The notes below the pieces were generated by a model. It saw only the letters and a list, made by a program, of their open reading frames with translations. It did no database searches and was not told where the DNA came from. From the NCBI RefSeq assembly GCF_029784155.1, contig NC_073691.1:66160839-66224838 (forward strand): 64,000 bases of DNA. The letters are read 5' to 3'. This document shows positions 1-11,690 of this stretch, piece after piece. Position 1 is the first letter of the stretch. Every line of letters begins with the position of its first letter. This DNA comes from Uranotaenia lowii. Taxonomy: Eukaryota > Arthropoda > Insecta > Diptera > Culicidae. The position numbers and the translations under genes are program-made.

Positions 1-760
1 AACCGTGTATACCTTGGAATTGTACGCCTCAATGATGCAGCACATGCATGTGGATGGATCTTTTCAAGGGAACTTAGATTGCACTTGGAGATCCTACCTA
101 ATTATGTATGTGCTCGTAGTGCTACCGGTAAACAACTGCAACTTCAACAACCAATAGTGCAGGGGTGTCAAGTAGCATCACATCAAGACATTCTCAATTG
201 GTTGAGTTGAGAGCAGCTGCAACTAGCTCGAAATTACAGTTTCTGAAATCAAAATCGAGTTCACCAACAGGCTCTTCAGAAGGACCAACGTCAAAGGCAA
301 CGTCGATGCAAAAAATATACGGCTTGTGATGGCGGTCCACTGGAACCAGGTCTCACCGGCTTCCGAGAAATTTTGGCGACAACACTAGCGCCAAAAAAGA
401 TTTTACGGACTGAGATCCAAGCTCAAATTGTGTAATTTGTTACACACACTACTGCATAAAAATCAAAGCAGCTGGCGTTTACTTTTTTATTTACATCCCA
501 GTTCTCTTTGTTTACAGTGGTCAAAGTTGCAAAAAATGTGAATTTTTCAAAGTTGTTCAAATATGTTGGATATATATGTAACTGGATTGAACATTATGAG
601 CTTGTGGAATATACACCAGCATTTCTGTACAATTCTGGACAATCAGGTTGTTTGGCTTGCAAGATTCGTTCCTCCTGGGATCCTATATCGGAAGTTCCGT
701 CTGCTGTACAGCTGTAATTCGATTTGTTTTGGATTTGAAACATAAATTTATACACTTTAA
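1..760. other. No gene recognised
   Basis: Short overlapping open frames are present but none has a recognisable domain. I see no transposon end or RNA gene in this stretch. Confidence 0.4.
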
Positions 761-767
761 ACTTATC

Positions 768-1135
768 AACTTACCGGAAGAATAGAAGATTCCATTTTTC
801 TTGAATTCTGCTAAAATGTGTCGCACTGGCAAACGATCGAGTTCGGTGTTGGTTGAATCCTCGCAAGAAAGGGCAGCCAAAATTAATGATCAATCTGTCT
901 AATTGGTTCTTCTTGAATTTTTCATAAGCCGTTCTATCGGATGCTTAGCTGAAATTAAAGTCGTTGATAACACATTCCTGAATCTCCTTCTTGCATCCTG
1001 ATTTGGATTCAGAATCAAATTTCGTTCACTTTTAGTTTGTTTACTTACCGGTGTAGCGAATTTTCTTGACTTTTGATGAATGCTAGGGGAATCCGTTCCG
1101 CTGGCGAACGATCGGGGTCAGGGTTGACTGGAAAC
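768..1135 (-). repeat. Two exon-like direct repeats, each with a GTAAGT donor
   Basis: Two minus-strand segments, about 858-770 and 1130-1045, resemble each other. Both contain a block reading roughly D-R-x-P-x-x-x-I-x-x-x-F, and both end in CCG followed by GTAAGT, a consensus 5' splice site. They could be a tandemly duplicated small exon of an unrecognised gene, or two copies of a transposon segment. No family was recognised. No acceptor sites were fixed, so exon limits are not given. Confidence 0.3.
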
Positions 1136-1391
1136 GGCCAGTTGCAACAAAATGTTCCATCAACAGTGGGAAAGAATAACAATTCACCCATAGTGCAAAT
1201 TGATTGGCGTAAACAATGTAAACAAAAATCTTGTTTGGGAAAAGTGACGTTTGTTTTCAATGTATAAGTGAGAGCGGCAATCGTCAAGTGCAAAGCTTGG
1301 ATCAGATCTCGTTGGATGGCAGCACCGTATGCATTGTGTTGTTGTCTCCGAAGATTCGTTCGTGAAATAATATGCCCGATCATCTTGATAG

Positions 1392-1640
1392 TTAGGGATC
1401 TTTGACTGGAACTATCGGGGTGGGAGATTCAATCATGTTTACTTTGACGGGATCGTTTGAGAAGGTAAGGTCTAAAAACCGTAGATTGTTGTTCGGTACG
1501 CCACAAAGCTCATGTAACCCAGTGAAGAGTAGCGTTTCAGATAGAGCGATTTCAATTTCGGTTAAGGGGTTTGTCGGTAGGTAGCTATGAATGTCGAGAT
1601 CATATGTCCAGCGGAGGTGTGGCAGATTATAATCACCCAC
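1392..1640 (-). pseudogene. LINE endonuclease fragment (non-LTR retrotransposon)
   Basis: An 82-codon minus-strand frame carries the signature of an apurinic-like endonuclease from a Jockey/CR1-type LINE. It starts M-G-D-Y-N-L-P (the G-D-F/Y-N metal-site motif) and has L-D-L-T-F-S-N about 50 residues later. The upstream half of the endonuclease and all of the reverse transcriptase are missing, so this is a dead fragment. The downstream frame is lost near 1392. Confidence 0.6.
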
Positions 1641-1799
1641 AACAATGACGAAATCTCTGACATATGCTTTACTGTTAATCTATTAAACGGCAGTTTTATT
1701 CATATGCTCCCCAGCGATGGAGTCATCCTACACCGTTTGCGGACTGATGAGGATCGTCTGGTGAAAGACATCAGACCGGTAGACGTCATCAGGTTATAG

Positions 1800-2164
1800 A
1801 TAATCAAGTCAATTTTTTTTGCAATACATTGTTAAACCGTACGTCTCAAGATTGCAGGTGTACAGTCCTCAAGTCGTAGGTCGTTCGTTTAAGATCGTCA
1901 AGCCAAATGGCCAGACCGTTTAGAGTCAACAGGTCTGTAAAGACTTCCGGAACGGTGATTTTCATGAAGCTTGTTAAAGTAGTCTAAAAGGTGAAGTTCA
2001 TCTGGCCGTTGAAGGTTATCAGTTTGATAAAGTTAATCAAGCCGGTGAAGGTAGCCAGTTCATTATTTATCAGCCTGTCGTTCAACCAGCCGTTGATAAA
2101 CTGACTATAGGTAATCAAGCTTATTATTTTATGTACATGGTGTTCCGTCTCTTGACATGTCTTG
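1800..2164 (+). repeat. Degenerate minisatellite, left block
   Basis: The words GTCAAG, GTTAAAG and GGTCGTCA recur every 15-20 bases with many substitutions. The unit is roughly GTTAAAGGTCGTCAAGCC. The pattern resumes at about 2900 after a LINE fragment, so the fragment seems to have landed inside an older array. Confidence 0.5.
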
Positions 2165-2885
2165 CCCAGCGTATTCATCCAGCCTTCGCCACCATCTGTA
2201 TATTGGTTTCGCCGTAGAGCCGCGCGAGCTCGTGGTTCATCATTCGCCTCAAAACTCTGTTCTCCTGCACGCCTCCAAAGATGGTTTTTAACACTCCGAG
2301 TGTTTGCAGGTCATTCTAGAGCAATATCCACGTTTCGTGTCCGTAGAAATTGCTTGTGGAGTCCATAGTAGAAACGACTTCCGCTGATCAATCAATCGCC
2401 ACTGGATCTCACGGCTGGTGTCATTGTCTGCGGTCACCAGTGACCCGAGATAGACAAAGTCTATCGACTATCGTGTCGTATGCGGCTTTGAAGTCGATAA
2501 ATATTCAGGTGGTGTGGCGTTAGGCGGCGGAGTAGGATTCGGGACAACACTTTGTAGGTGTTATTGAGGACAGTGAACGCTCGGTAGTTCTCACAGTCCA
2601 ATTTGTCGCCCTTCTTGTAGATGGGACATATTACCACCTCCTTTCACTCCTCCGGTGGCTCTATGTCGTTGGCTACGCCAGCGTTGAAACTTCCCCCATC
2701 ATCTTGGTCTTCTGCATGTGCGCCTTTCAGGTGTTCATCGAAGTTCTGCTTCGACCTACTGATCACTTCACGATTGTCCGTCAGGATGCCTCCGTCCTTA
2801 TCCCGGCACATTTCGGCTTGCGAAACGAAGCCTTTGCGGGATGCGTTGAACTTCTGATAGAACCATCGTGTTTTTTGGGAACGGT
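2165..2885 (-). pseudogene. LINE reverse transcriptase fragment with internal deletions
   Basis: Read on the minus strand, the segment has the RT start [12 protein letters not shown] and then a run ending [10 protein letters not shown]. It jumps by deletion to a short F-K-A-A-Y-D-T-type piece and then to C-terminal sequence near 2160-2350 (R-R-M-M-N-H-E-L-A-R-L-Y-G). The same family (RTE-like, exact clade uncertain) occurs at 45450-49290. Stops and frame changes make it non-functional. Confidence 0.65.
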
Positions 2886-2899
2886 ATTCGAGATATAGA

Positions 2900-3490
2900 T
2901 CCCCAGATCATAGATTGTTAAGTCGATGGTTCTCATGCAGGCCGTTGGTCGCCAGCTGAAAGTCGTCAAGTCATTTATTATAGTTAAGCCGTTATAGCTC
3001 TTTTTATAAATCTTATAATAGTTCAGGCTGGTAAAGGTCGGTGGTCCAGTAATGGTCTATAGGCTGTTAAAGGTTGTCAATGAAGGTCGTCATGCCTTAA
3101 AGTCGTCTAGTTTGAGGTTATCAAACCGTTAAAGGGCGTTTGGCTGTAGTTCATCAAGCTATTGATTTTCAAAACGTAGGGTGTTAAGCTGTAGGTGTTC
3201 AGGTCGATGGTGATCGGGCTGAAGGTTTACTAAGAATAATTCTCCAGGCTTCATCAAGCTAATTACCGTTGTAGGGCCAGCGACGGTTGTCAAGCAGGTT
3301 AAAGTCGACAGGTCTGTAAAATTCATGAATTCGTGAAAATTGTCTTAAGTCACCAAGCAGTTTAAGGAAGATTAATTTCGTCATGCTACAGATCATCAAC
3401 CCGTAGTTTATCACGCCGTAGATTGAATAGTCATAGGTATTCAAGTCGTAATGAGTAAGGTTGTAGTCCATTAGAATATACAGTCTTAGG
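2900..3490 (+). repeat. Degenerate minisatellite, right block
   Basis: This continues the 15-20-base repeat seen at 1800-2164, with phrases such as GTTAAAGGTTGTCAA, GGTCGTCATGCC and CCGTTAAAGGGC. Copies are strongly diverged and no protein frame is kept. Confidence 0.5.
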
Positions 3491-6177
3491 CATTGATTGT
3501 GATATGAAGAAGACACAAGACACAAATTTTAATTTTTATTAATAGCATAAATAGCTACTTCATTGTAACAATTTGCCTTTCGCGCACTCCTCGTTCTTTC
3601 GGCTACACAGCAATTCATAGTCATCGCCAGGATCAAGTTCACTCTATATTCCGTACAAATACAGCGCTTCGTCCTATGATACATTTTCTCCAGTTGTCCA
3701 CATGTACATCAATCGCATTTGTTTGTGTGTTTATGACCGTCGTTCAAGATGTATTTGTTCTTGTTTGTGATTTTTTTTCTTTGTGTTTGTGCAGCCTTAA
3801 TCTTAAACGTTCTCCAGCCAAGCAGATAAGAAGTGTTTTGTTTTGTTGCTAGCAGTTCTAACCAATAATTTTTTTTAGATAATTTTGTTTACCTAAGTTT
3901 GGATTTTCGATTAAATTTCTGGCAACCATCAAAAATGTTTTTCCTTCGAGTATTTTTGTAGATATTTTCTTTTTTATTTGGAAATGCTGAAACGGTTGCT
4001 CAAAAGATATGTTTCCAATATGCTTGCGTTTGTTTTGTATGTTTGCTCGCTTAGAATAACATTGTTCAGATATTTCATTGGTTGTATTTTGTATTTCCTA
4101 TAATTTTGATTAACTAATTTATTATTGACATATGTTTTTGTTGGTTTCAGATTTGTCCTGTTGAAAGTTTGATTTGTAATTTGTTTTTTCGAGCTCGGTT
4201 TCATTTGACATTTTTCGTGAGGATACATTCAAATGATTTAGTTTTTGTCCAAAGCCTCGCATTTTGTCGTTGTTATTTAATACTTTCATTTAGCTAACAA
4301 TTGAGATATGGCGATTTGCCTTAGTTGTATTTATTATGATATTTACACTTTGTTCTAGTGCTTTCTTGATTGACTTCAATTATTTCTAAATAATTCATTA
4401 GAATGGCATGTCCTAGCAATTCAATCGATTTTTTTATATGATACATGTGAAGCTGTGAGGATATTTATTGATTTAGTATACATTTTTTCTGCCTGCGGTA
4501 TCCTAATCTGGAAGTATTTTCTACTCAACTCAACGGATCTTGATAGCTCAAGGAATAACAACGATTCCAACATGTAAACAAATTTAAATTTGTAAATTAA
4601 ACATGTCTATTGAAAAATTTTTGAACAAATCAAGAGAACTCCAACTTTCGTACAATTTTTTTTTCTTGAATTTACCTCGTTTCGTTAATTTTCTTTAAAA
4701 TACTAAGTCCACAACAAACAACATATTTGTGGTTTAACATTCGACTTTTTGAGTTTATCCATATAAACCCAAACACAAGCCAAATTAGTATCTTCCATCA
4801 TTCCGGTTCAAAAGTTCCTGATATGCTTTCATGTTAGCTGCATGTTGAAAGGAGCAAGCACACAAACCAAAAAAGAACTGATCCTGATGTTAAAGAAACA
4901 ATTTCCCACAGAACAACTTAATCAAAAGTAATCTCCTGTCTGGGTTATGTCCATCTATTCATCCATCCATCCAGCCTTTCTTTCATCCTTGCGCCCTCGA
5001 GTCCCACCCTTCGGAGAGCCAGCTGAATGAACTGATTTTGATTGATGATCCCGGATGCTTCCGTAGTTCTGAAGCGAGCAGAGCGTCTGTCCTTGTGGCT
5101 AAAATTCGGACCGTATGACACAGTGCGATATTTCTTCGGTCTCGGAAGGCCATGGAACGTTGTTCAAACAAAAATTCAAACTTTCACTTCTTTTCGAACA
5201 AACCTTCTTTTAAACAGTCCTCAAATTGTAATTCCATTCTTTAAAGAATGTTGTTTCTGATTTTTCTTAAAAACTTGATTCAAAATCAATTTTTTTTGTT
5301 ATCTGCCTTTTTTTACCTAGTTTGAAACACATTCCTTGGGGGTCAAAACTGTGCGAAAAGAAATTCAATTGTCCACTTTTGCGCTGGTCAGCAGCAAACG
5401 GCTGGTGTTGGCTTTCATACTGTTTGCTACTTTTATTTGGCAGCCGCCATAGTTTTGGTTCAAGTTTAAATCGAATGGGTTTACAAAAGCATTATTTCAA
5501 TCCTCGCCAGTCGGTCAACGGTTTGATTGATGATGGGAGCGTGTTGTAGTCCTGCTCGCTGTCAAATTCGGTCACTTGACCGGATGCTAAGCATACCATC
5601 TTTCTTCTAGTTTGCAGGAGCGCTTTGTGACACGACATGGTTAATGAAGCTTGAGACACAAAATCTAGTTGACCTTGAGGATTGCAATTTGAAAATTTGG
5701 TGTCTCGGTACCAATTGAAGATTTGCAAAACAGTCAGTTAAAAAACCAAAAAAAATATTTGGGGCTTCAACTGCGAGTCGAGTGACGGGACTCGCGAAAT
5801 GTCACTGCGTCGTCCTGATTTCAAGATAAACGTCAGGGAAGGAACATTAGTTCAGAGCTAAGAAGAACGATCACAGCCAATTCGAGCTTACATTTCTTGA
5901 CTCGATGATCTTCTGGAGACAACATTATAAGATGAAATTTGACAAGTCACGTAAAGTATAACGCAGAACGAGTCATATTACTTCAACTCAATGACTTAGT
6001 ATCTGTATTTGTTACACGATCTACAAACTCGTAGATAATGACCCCAGATATTGAAAGAATTTGGGAAGAATTAGGAACTTTGTAATGAAAGGGTGACATG
6101 AAAGTTTCTCTGTCAAAAAGTGGTCATAGGAACCAAGGAAGGCCTTGTGATGGTCGAAGTAAGCAGGATTTTATATA
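3491..6177. other. AT-rich non-coding stretch
   Basis: Mostly AT-rich sequence with poly-T runs and a short (CATC)n tract near 4950-4975. A frame near 5020-5120 is open but matches nothing I know. I see no transposon ends, tRNA or exon that I can defend. Confidence 0.4.
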
Positions 6178-6675
6178 TTAGAAGTAGTGAACCTGTATAT
6201 AAGAGAAGTGACATCTGAAACACAAAATTCCAATCGAGCAAAAGAGTTGTCAAAATCGAATCCAATCGATCCGAGCATTTTGACGCAGATCTTTTACCTT
6301 TCTTATTGAAAACTCAACCAAAGAAGGTATTGTGATTTTTGTTATAGTTCATACAGATAATTTTTTAGCTGGTCATATGCATTTATGATTAGGTGCAATT
6401 TTTTTCAATGCTTTGGTGAATCTGGTTCTAGTGAGAAAACTAACTGATTATTAAGGAAATTCAAGTCATTCATACCGTTTATCGCGATCCTTTGGGCATC
6501 GAGTTCAATGTTGTTTTGTTGGATTGAAGGAGCGTTCAGCTCTAAAAGCTTGAACATTGAGCCAGAAAACAGTGCTGGGGATTTTTTTGTCCAAGATTTC
6601 GGCGATGTTGCCACATATTTTATTTTAAGAGGGATCAGATGTCGCTTCTCTTATATGAAGGTTCACTAATTAGAA
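6178..6675. mobile_element. MITE-like element with ~40-bp terminal inverted repeats
   Basis: The left arm (6178-6217) contains AGTGAACC, TATAAGAGAAG and GACATCT. The right arm (about 6636-6675) is its near-exact reverse complement. The spacer of about 420 bp has no long frame. This is the layout of a small non-autonomous DNA transposon. Target duplications are not clear, so the superfamily is unassigned. Confidence 0.55.
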
Positions 6676-7107
6676 GTTGAGCTTCACAAAAGTTGATGAT
6701 TATGTAAGCAGGAGACCCACAGTTTGAAGCCTCGTGATTTTTCGGACAAATTTGTAAGTTCCTTAAGAACGTTGGAGTACATGGTTCTTTTGGAGCTTTG
6801 ACAAAGCTGAAAGTTGACCTGGAGAACGTAACCAAAACCTATCACACTGAGTACACAGCAAAGCAGAAGGAAAACTACATAGATAAGGTTAACGACGCTG
6901 GAAAACAACATGATTTGACCAAAACATATTTTATAGGGCGACGAAACGGGAGTGAAACTTATTCAACATGTCCTTACTTTACCCAGATGCCAGCATTGAT
7001 CGGCTATTGCTGGATAGTCTTAGTCAAACTAGGCGCACAGCCTTGAACTGTGGGAGATGACCAGAAAGCTGCTCTCTCAGCAAAATGCAACTAATACGCC
7101 ATCACTA
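6676..7107. other. No gene recognised
   Basis: Small open frames only, with no domain recognised. Confidence 0.4.
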
Positions 7108-7238
7108 ATGCCATATTCGTTTTCATCCTGGTGGTGCACCGGTAGTGCACCAAGTGCTGTCAAAACGTTTTTTTTATATGAAGATGACAGCAGTTGGTGC
7201 ACAACCATCTTTCCACCAGATGAAAACGAATATGGCAT
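7108..7238. mobile_element. 131-bp hairpin MITE with TAA target duplication
   Basis: The two halves are near-perfect reverse complements. The ends read TGCCATATTCGTTTTCATC and its complement. The arms also share GGTGCACC- and GCTGTCA-type words around a short loop. TAA flanks both ends in direct orientation, as expected of PIF/Harbinger-type insertion. Confidence 0.65.
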
Positions 7239-7588
7239 AAGTTCTATGCCGAATAAAGAAGAGGATTCCACTATCACGAAAGAGAGAATAATTTCAGAGA
7301 TGTGTAATCGAGAGAGCTTGTTTCTATCCAAACAGGAAAACATTAAAATTATCATTTACCGCTGAGTGAGGTTAGAATCTTAGTTTATGTTCTAAAGCAC
7401 ACAATCAAGGTTCAAGAAGGTGCCTTGAGAAGGGACAGAGAAAGACTACTCCGAAATACCGAAGGCGATAAGATGCCTCGTTACGGTTGTGCCAAGACTT
7501 GGAAACTTAACAGAATATGATAGGAGGAATGTTTGGATCGACCAAAATTGCTGTGGTTGAAGTACATTAGCCCATCTGAGAAAGCAGG
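7239..7588. other. No gene recognised
   Basis: Nothing with a recognisable domain or repeat structure. Confidence 0.4.
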
Positions 7589-9056
7589 GGCCCTTATTCT
7601 GCGCCGCGCGTGACGTGATGATTGTCACCTCACCTCGGAGTCACCGTGAGATTTGTCACCTTATTCCCGGAGTCGATGTGGGTAAAGTGACAGGAGCTCA
7701 TTCTCTGGTGAGTGACTGAATGAATCCATGTGTCAAATTTGCTCGGTTTGCTTTTATTTCGTTCGCGTTTTCAAAATTTAATATTTAAAATTTAATAAAC
7801 TAGTGCGAATTCCGGTTCGCAAAAGGCATCCGTCGAATTAACCGGTGTAAGCAAGCTGCCCAAGCTGCACTTGGAGCTGAGGACCAGAGCGGATGTGAAA
7901 AAAAAGGAAAACCGATACGGAAAGATACGGTATCTTAGCTCAGTTGGATTAAAAGCCGAAAATTGACAAATCCGGAAGTCTACGGCAGCGGTCTAGGCCA
8001 GTCAGCGCAAAAGTGGATTCAACTTGGAACATCGGTGCCAACATTTGAAGCTATTCAGGTTAGTATAGAAGCATTAATGTTTTGATTGCAGATGGCAAAA
8101 ACATCTTACTGCATTTGCGTTGGTTTTGTTTCAGCACTATATTTGGTGGTTCTAACAAAAGGAAACGCGTCACGCTGCTGGGAGGAACCAATTATTCCAA
8201 CTGGAAGCGCATCAACCGTACCAACATCGGCATTTGTCATTCCGGAAAGACATGAAGAACTATTTCAATACAGAACACATAAATTCTGAATTTTTATGTT
8301 GTTTTTTTTTTAATTAAAATTTAGATTTAGTTGGACAGTTCTTTAACAAAAAAATTGTTATCAAACCACTATTTAATAGGAGAAAATAAATTTAAAATTA
8401 AAATGTTGGGTTCATAGGAAAAGATTAAATTTCAATTACCACCAGAATTAAAGATTAAAATACAAAATTCTGGTTACATGGGAAAATTTGACGTCTTTTC
8501 CACATTTTTTTTTATAGAAATGCCTTGTATTAGAATTTGAAGTGAATCATACATGTAATTGGGTTCACATTCAAATGTATCGTATTTAATGCATATTTGA
8601 AGCCATTTTTCGACTAATTTTCTAACTCGTCGCTACCTGAAAAGGTACCGACAATTTGTAATTCAGATTAAAATTAAAGATTTTCGACTAGATATGCTAA
8701 TTTTTTTTATGATTTTTAGAAGAAAAAAAAGTGGCTTTAAATGAAAGATAAACAATTTGAACAGACTATTTCTGTTTATTTTTATCTATTGTGTTACAAT
8801 TTATTGTTAAAATGCCGCTTTGTTCACGATTTTGCTTAGATTTGTTCTTCGTCGTCACCTGAAAAGGTACCGACAAAACCGACACCTAAAATCGTCACCC
8901 GAATGCGACGATTCTCACCCACGGTGACTACGACAATAGGGTAAGAACTCACAAAGTTCATCCGAAGTGACAATCCTCACCTAAACCGACTACCGGAATA
9001 GAGTGACTTGGGTGACTCGACTATCATCACGTCACTCGCGGCGCAGAATAAGGGCC
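7589..9056. mobile_element. DNA transposon, ~1.47 kb, with long GTCAC-rich inverted ends
   Basis: Both ends start GGCCCTTATTCTGCGCCGCG in inverted orientation and continue into GTGACGTGATGAT and further degenerate GTCACC/GGTGAC words for at least 100 bp. The repeated word CACCTGAAAAGGTACCGACAA appears at about 8637 and 8857. A 3-base AGG may be the target duplication. No transposase motif is visible in the AT-rich core, so it is probably non-autonomous. Superfamily not assigned. Confidence 0.6.
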
Positions 9057-9067
9057 AGGGTTTCTTG

Positions 9068-9920
9068 GAATCATACACCGAAAAAACTCTTCACATGAAC
9101 GCTACGTGAAAATGTACATGGATTTTTGCCACCATGAAAATCACGTGAAACCTACGTGAATTTCAGGTAGCAAACAGAGCTCGCACAGCAAGCAGATTTC
9201 ACGTAATTTCCACATGAGCTGTACATGGAAATAACGTAGCTCGAATGCGAAAAGAGATTCGCTATGCTACATGCAATTCACGTAGATATTACTGAAATAT
9301 GAAGGTAGGAGGATTTTTTCGTATCTTTTCAAAAAAAAAACTTTGTGGATTTTGCGAGAGATTTAATTTTTTCAATTTTAGATACATTTTTCAATTTCAC
9401 TTTTTTCACTTCACTTCACTTAAATCAACATCAAATTCTCGCGAAACAGTCGTTATTGTTTGCCTCCTTGGTCGTCTTAGCTGCTCAACTTCGAATTCTG
9501 TTGAAAAGCAAAAGATATAAGTGACGAACGACACAATCATTTTTAACTTCTTACCAAAAATCAGCTTCCTCATCACTAAGAAATGTTCTTCCTGACAGCA
9601 CCAACTGTTGCAGCCACGCCATATTCAGAACTGTTTTCTTTCACATAAATGTAACGTGAATAAGCTATTTAGAGTTACGTGAACATCACATGAAATGCAC
9701 CAACTCCGTCTATACTTAGCGGATTACTGGATTTTCACTTAAATCAGATGTGTATTCGTTTTGGCAAAATACAACTACATATGTGAATTTCACGTAGCAA
9801 TCAAGTGGTTTCTTGGTGGGTTCCAAGTGCTTCACGTAAATCAAGCAAAAATTCGCGTAATCAACCCCTACGTGAAAATCCAGGTGAATTTTACGATTGT
9901 TTTTCGGCTGAGTGTAAGCT
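9068..9920. mobile_element. Element with TACAC-CCGAAAAA ends and clustered CACGTGAA-like words
   Basis: The left end (TACACCGAAAAAAC) and right end (GTTTTTCGGCTGAGTGTA) are imperfect inverted repeats, with TA at the extremes. Inside, TACGTGAA, CACATGAA, CACGTAGA and relatives recur more than a dozen times at 9080-9290 and 9640-9890, leaving a plain AT-rich core. This looks like a TA-inserting DNA element with subterminal repeats. Confidence 0.5.
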
Positions 9921-10441
9921 TGAGAAGTCGACATCTCTGAGAGCCTACACTCAAACCCAGCCTAGAGGCTGTTCAAATATTACGAAACATAGTTTTTGAT
10001 CATTTTAGGCGGTTACACATCCATATTAGATTTTCTATCCAAAATCTACAAAGCGTAACAAGATCTTATAGCCCCTCTGCCTCCTAAATACGTTACGTGA
10101 TATTTGAACGATCCCCAATTGGAAATCCTACGGGTTGTCTGAGACACACTCTTGACTATGTAACCACCACCAACTAACTAACTAACTAATTATTAACGCA
10201 GAACACCAGGCCTGCCGTCCTACTAATTCCTTTCCGTCTCCAGTCTTGTGCTTGTGGAGCTTGTTGTTCTTCGCAGAACAATCCACTGGCTTCGTTTGCC
10301 GATCTACCGAGGGTTGATCCATGCAAATCCATCCATCTAAGAAAAATCAATCCAGATCCACAAAAAATTTGAGAACCGTGAACAAACCGCCGATACCTAG
10401 CGTGCCTTGTCGGAGTCCTTCATCCCAAATCTACATTTCAA
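9921..10441. other. No gene recognised; short (AACT)n tract
   Basis: The tract CAACTAACTAACTAACTAA lies at about 10171-10189. Nothing else is recognised. Confidence 0.45.
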
Positions 10442-10663
10442 AAAGATTCCTTTTAATTCAACCACGATAAATGAAAAGTTCATATATCAGTATTTCGATA
10501 GCAACACTACCTTCTTCAGTGAACGTTTTCGATTGATGAATGTGTATCGTTTCCTCAATCGTTTCATCAATCGAAAACGTTCACTGAAGAAGGTAGTAAG
10601 TTGCTATCGAAATACTGGTATATGAACTTTTCATTTACCGTGGTTGAATTAAAAGGAATCTTT
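10442..10663. mobile_element. 222-bp foldback (inverted repeat) element
   Basis: The arms, roughly 10442-10530 and 10575-10663, are almost exact reverse complements (for example AAAGATTCCTTTTAATTCAA against its complement) around a ~45-bp centre. A transcript would form a long hairpin. No target duplication was found. It is either a foldback transposon or an inverted duplication. Confidence 0.6.
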
Positions 10664-11160
10664 CGATTGCTTTGACTCAGTTGAATCATTCAACCAAGTA
10701 GGCTCATACCACAACAGAGTGAAGATGTGATTGCAATTCTCACGCCCCTGGCGAAAAAAAAAACATAAACATAGAGGAAAAAAGTCGTGCAAAGTATTGG
10801 AGGAAACCGTGGTTAGTTCCGGGCACATCTGAAACGCTGGAGGTAAGCGTGCAAAATATCTGTTTCATCAACCTTACCATCGCTCTTGCAAAAGATTTCG
10901 CTCCACCACTGAGCGACGCGATTCAGGTGCCACTAGTACTTGGAAGCACTGAGAAAAGGGGCCGAAACAAGCGGATTTAAGGTAGCCTGTGGAAACGCAA
11001 TTCCTGGTGGAGTTTAAAGAAGCCGGCAATTATATTTGAACCAGCAGGCGGTTACTCAGAGGTCAACTTACCAAAGTACCAGCAAATCCAGAGAAATAGA
11101 GGTCAAAGTTAGTGGCAAATTAGGATTCAAGTTAGATAATTTCCTGATTGGAAAATTTGA
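10664..11160. other. No gene recognised
   Basis: I see no domain or repeat with clear edges. Confidence 0.35.
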
Positions 11161-11214
11161 TCCTCTTCAGGACCCCTTTTTTATACGGGTGGCTTATCTT
11201 TTCTACGGGCGGCT

Positions 11215-11690
11215 TACCTTTTCAACAGCCCTGATGATGTCAACGTCTTGCAGAGACAGTTTAACATCTTCGTCGCCTGGTGTGATGTCAATTGACTTCC
11301 CTTGAATCGCAACAAATGCACGGTAATTTCGTTTTCACCCAAGCGGCTCCCGCTATCGGCTGTAGACCTTAGTGTGATCCTGGACAAACGGCTGGATTTC
11401 AAGATCCACACGAAAAACATCGTCGATAAAGCCTCCAGATGCCTGTGTCTTTCATTCCACATGACAATAGACTTTCAGGATATTTATTGTCTCAAGAGTC
11501 TTTACTGCAGCTTGGTTCGATCGTCCCTCGAATATGCCTCGGCTGTATGGTGCCCTACTACCAAAATGGCTCCGAACGTATCGAGGCCATCCAGAGGCGG
11601 TTTCTGCGTTTCGCTCTCCGGAACCTGTTAGAAGCACTCCAACTCGAGGCTACTCGAGGTACGATCTCGAGGCTTGAGGAATCGTGATCT
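11215..11690 (+). pseudogene. LINE reverse transcriptase C-terminal fragment (Jockey/CR1-type)
   Basis: In one frame after a break near 11300, the segment reads N-R-N-K-C-T-V-I-S-F, then I-L-D-K-R-L-D-F, then L-K-S-L-Y-C-S-L-V-R-S-S-L-E-Y-A. This is the typical thumb/C-terminal part of a Jockey- or CR1-clade RT. Just upstream, another frame holds the preceding L-N-x-F-V-x-W-C-type piece. The catalytic FADD block, endonuclease and ORF1 are absent, so this is a 5'-truncated, frameshifted relic. Confidence 0.65.

Noticed and set aside
8086..8289. Possible spliced small gene inside the 7589-9056 transposon
   Set aside because: A GTTAGT...TTGCAG pair is present just upstream, but the joined frame has stops and no recognised product.
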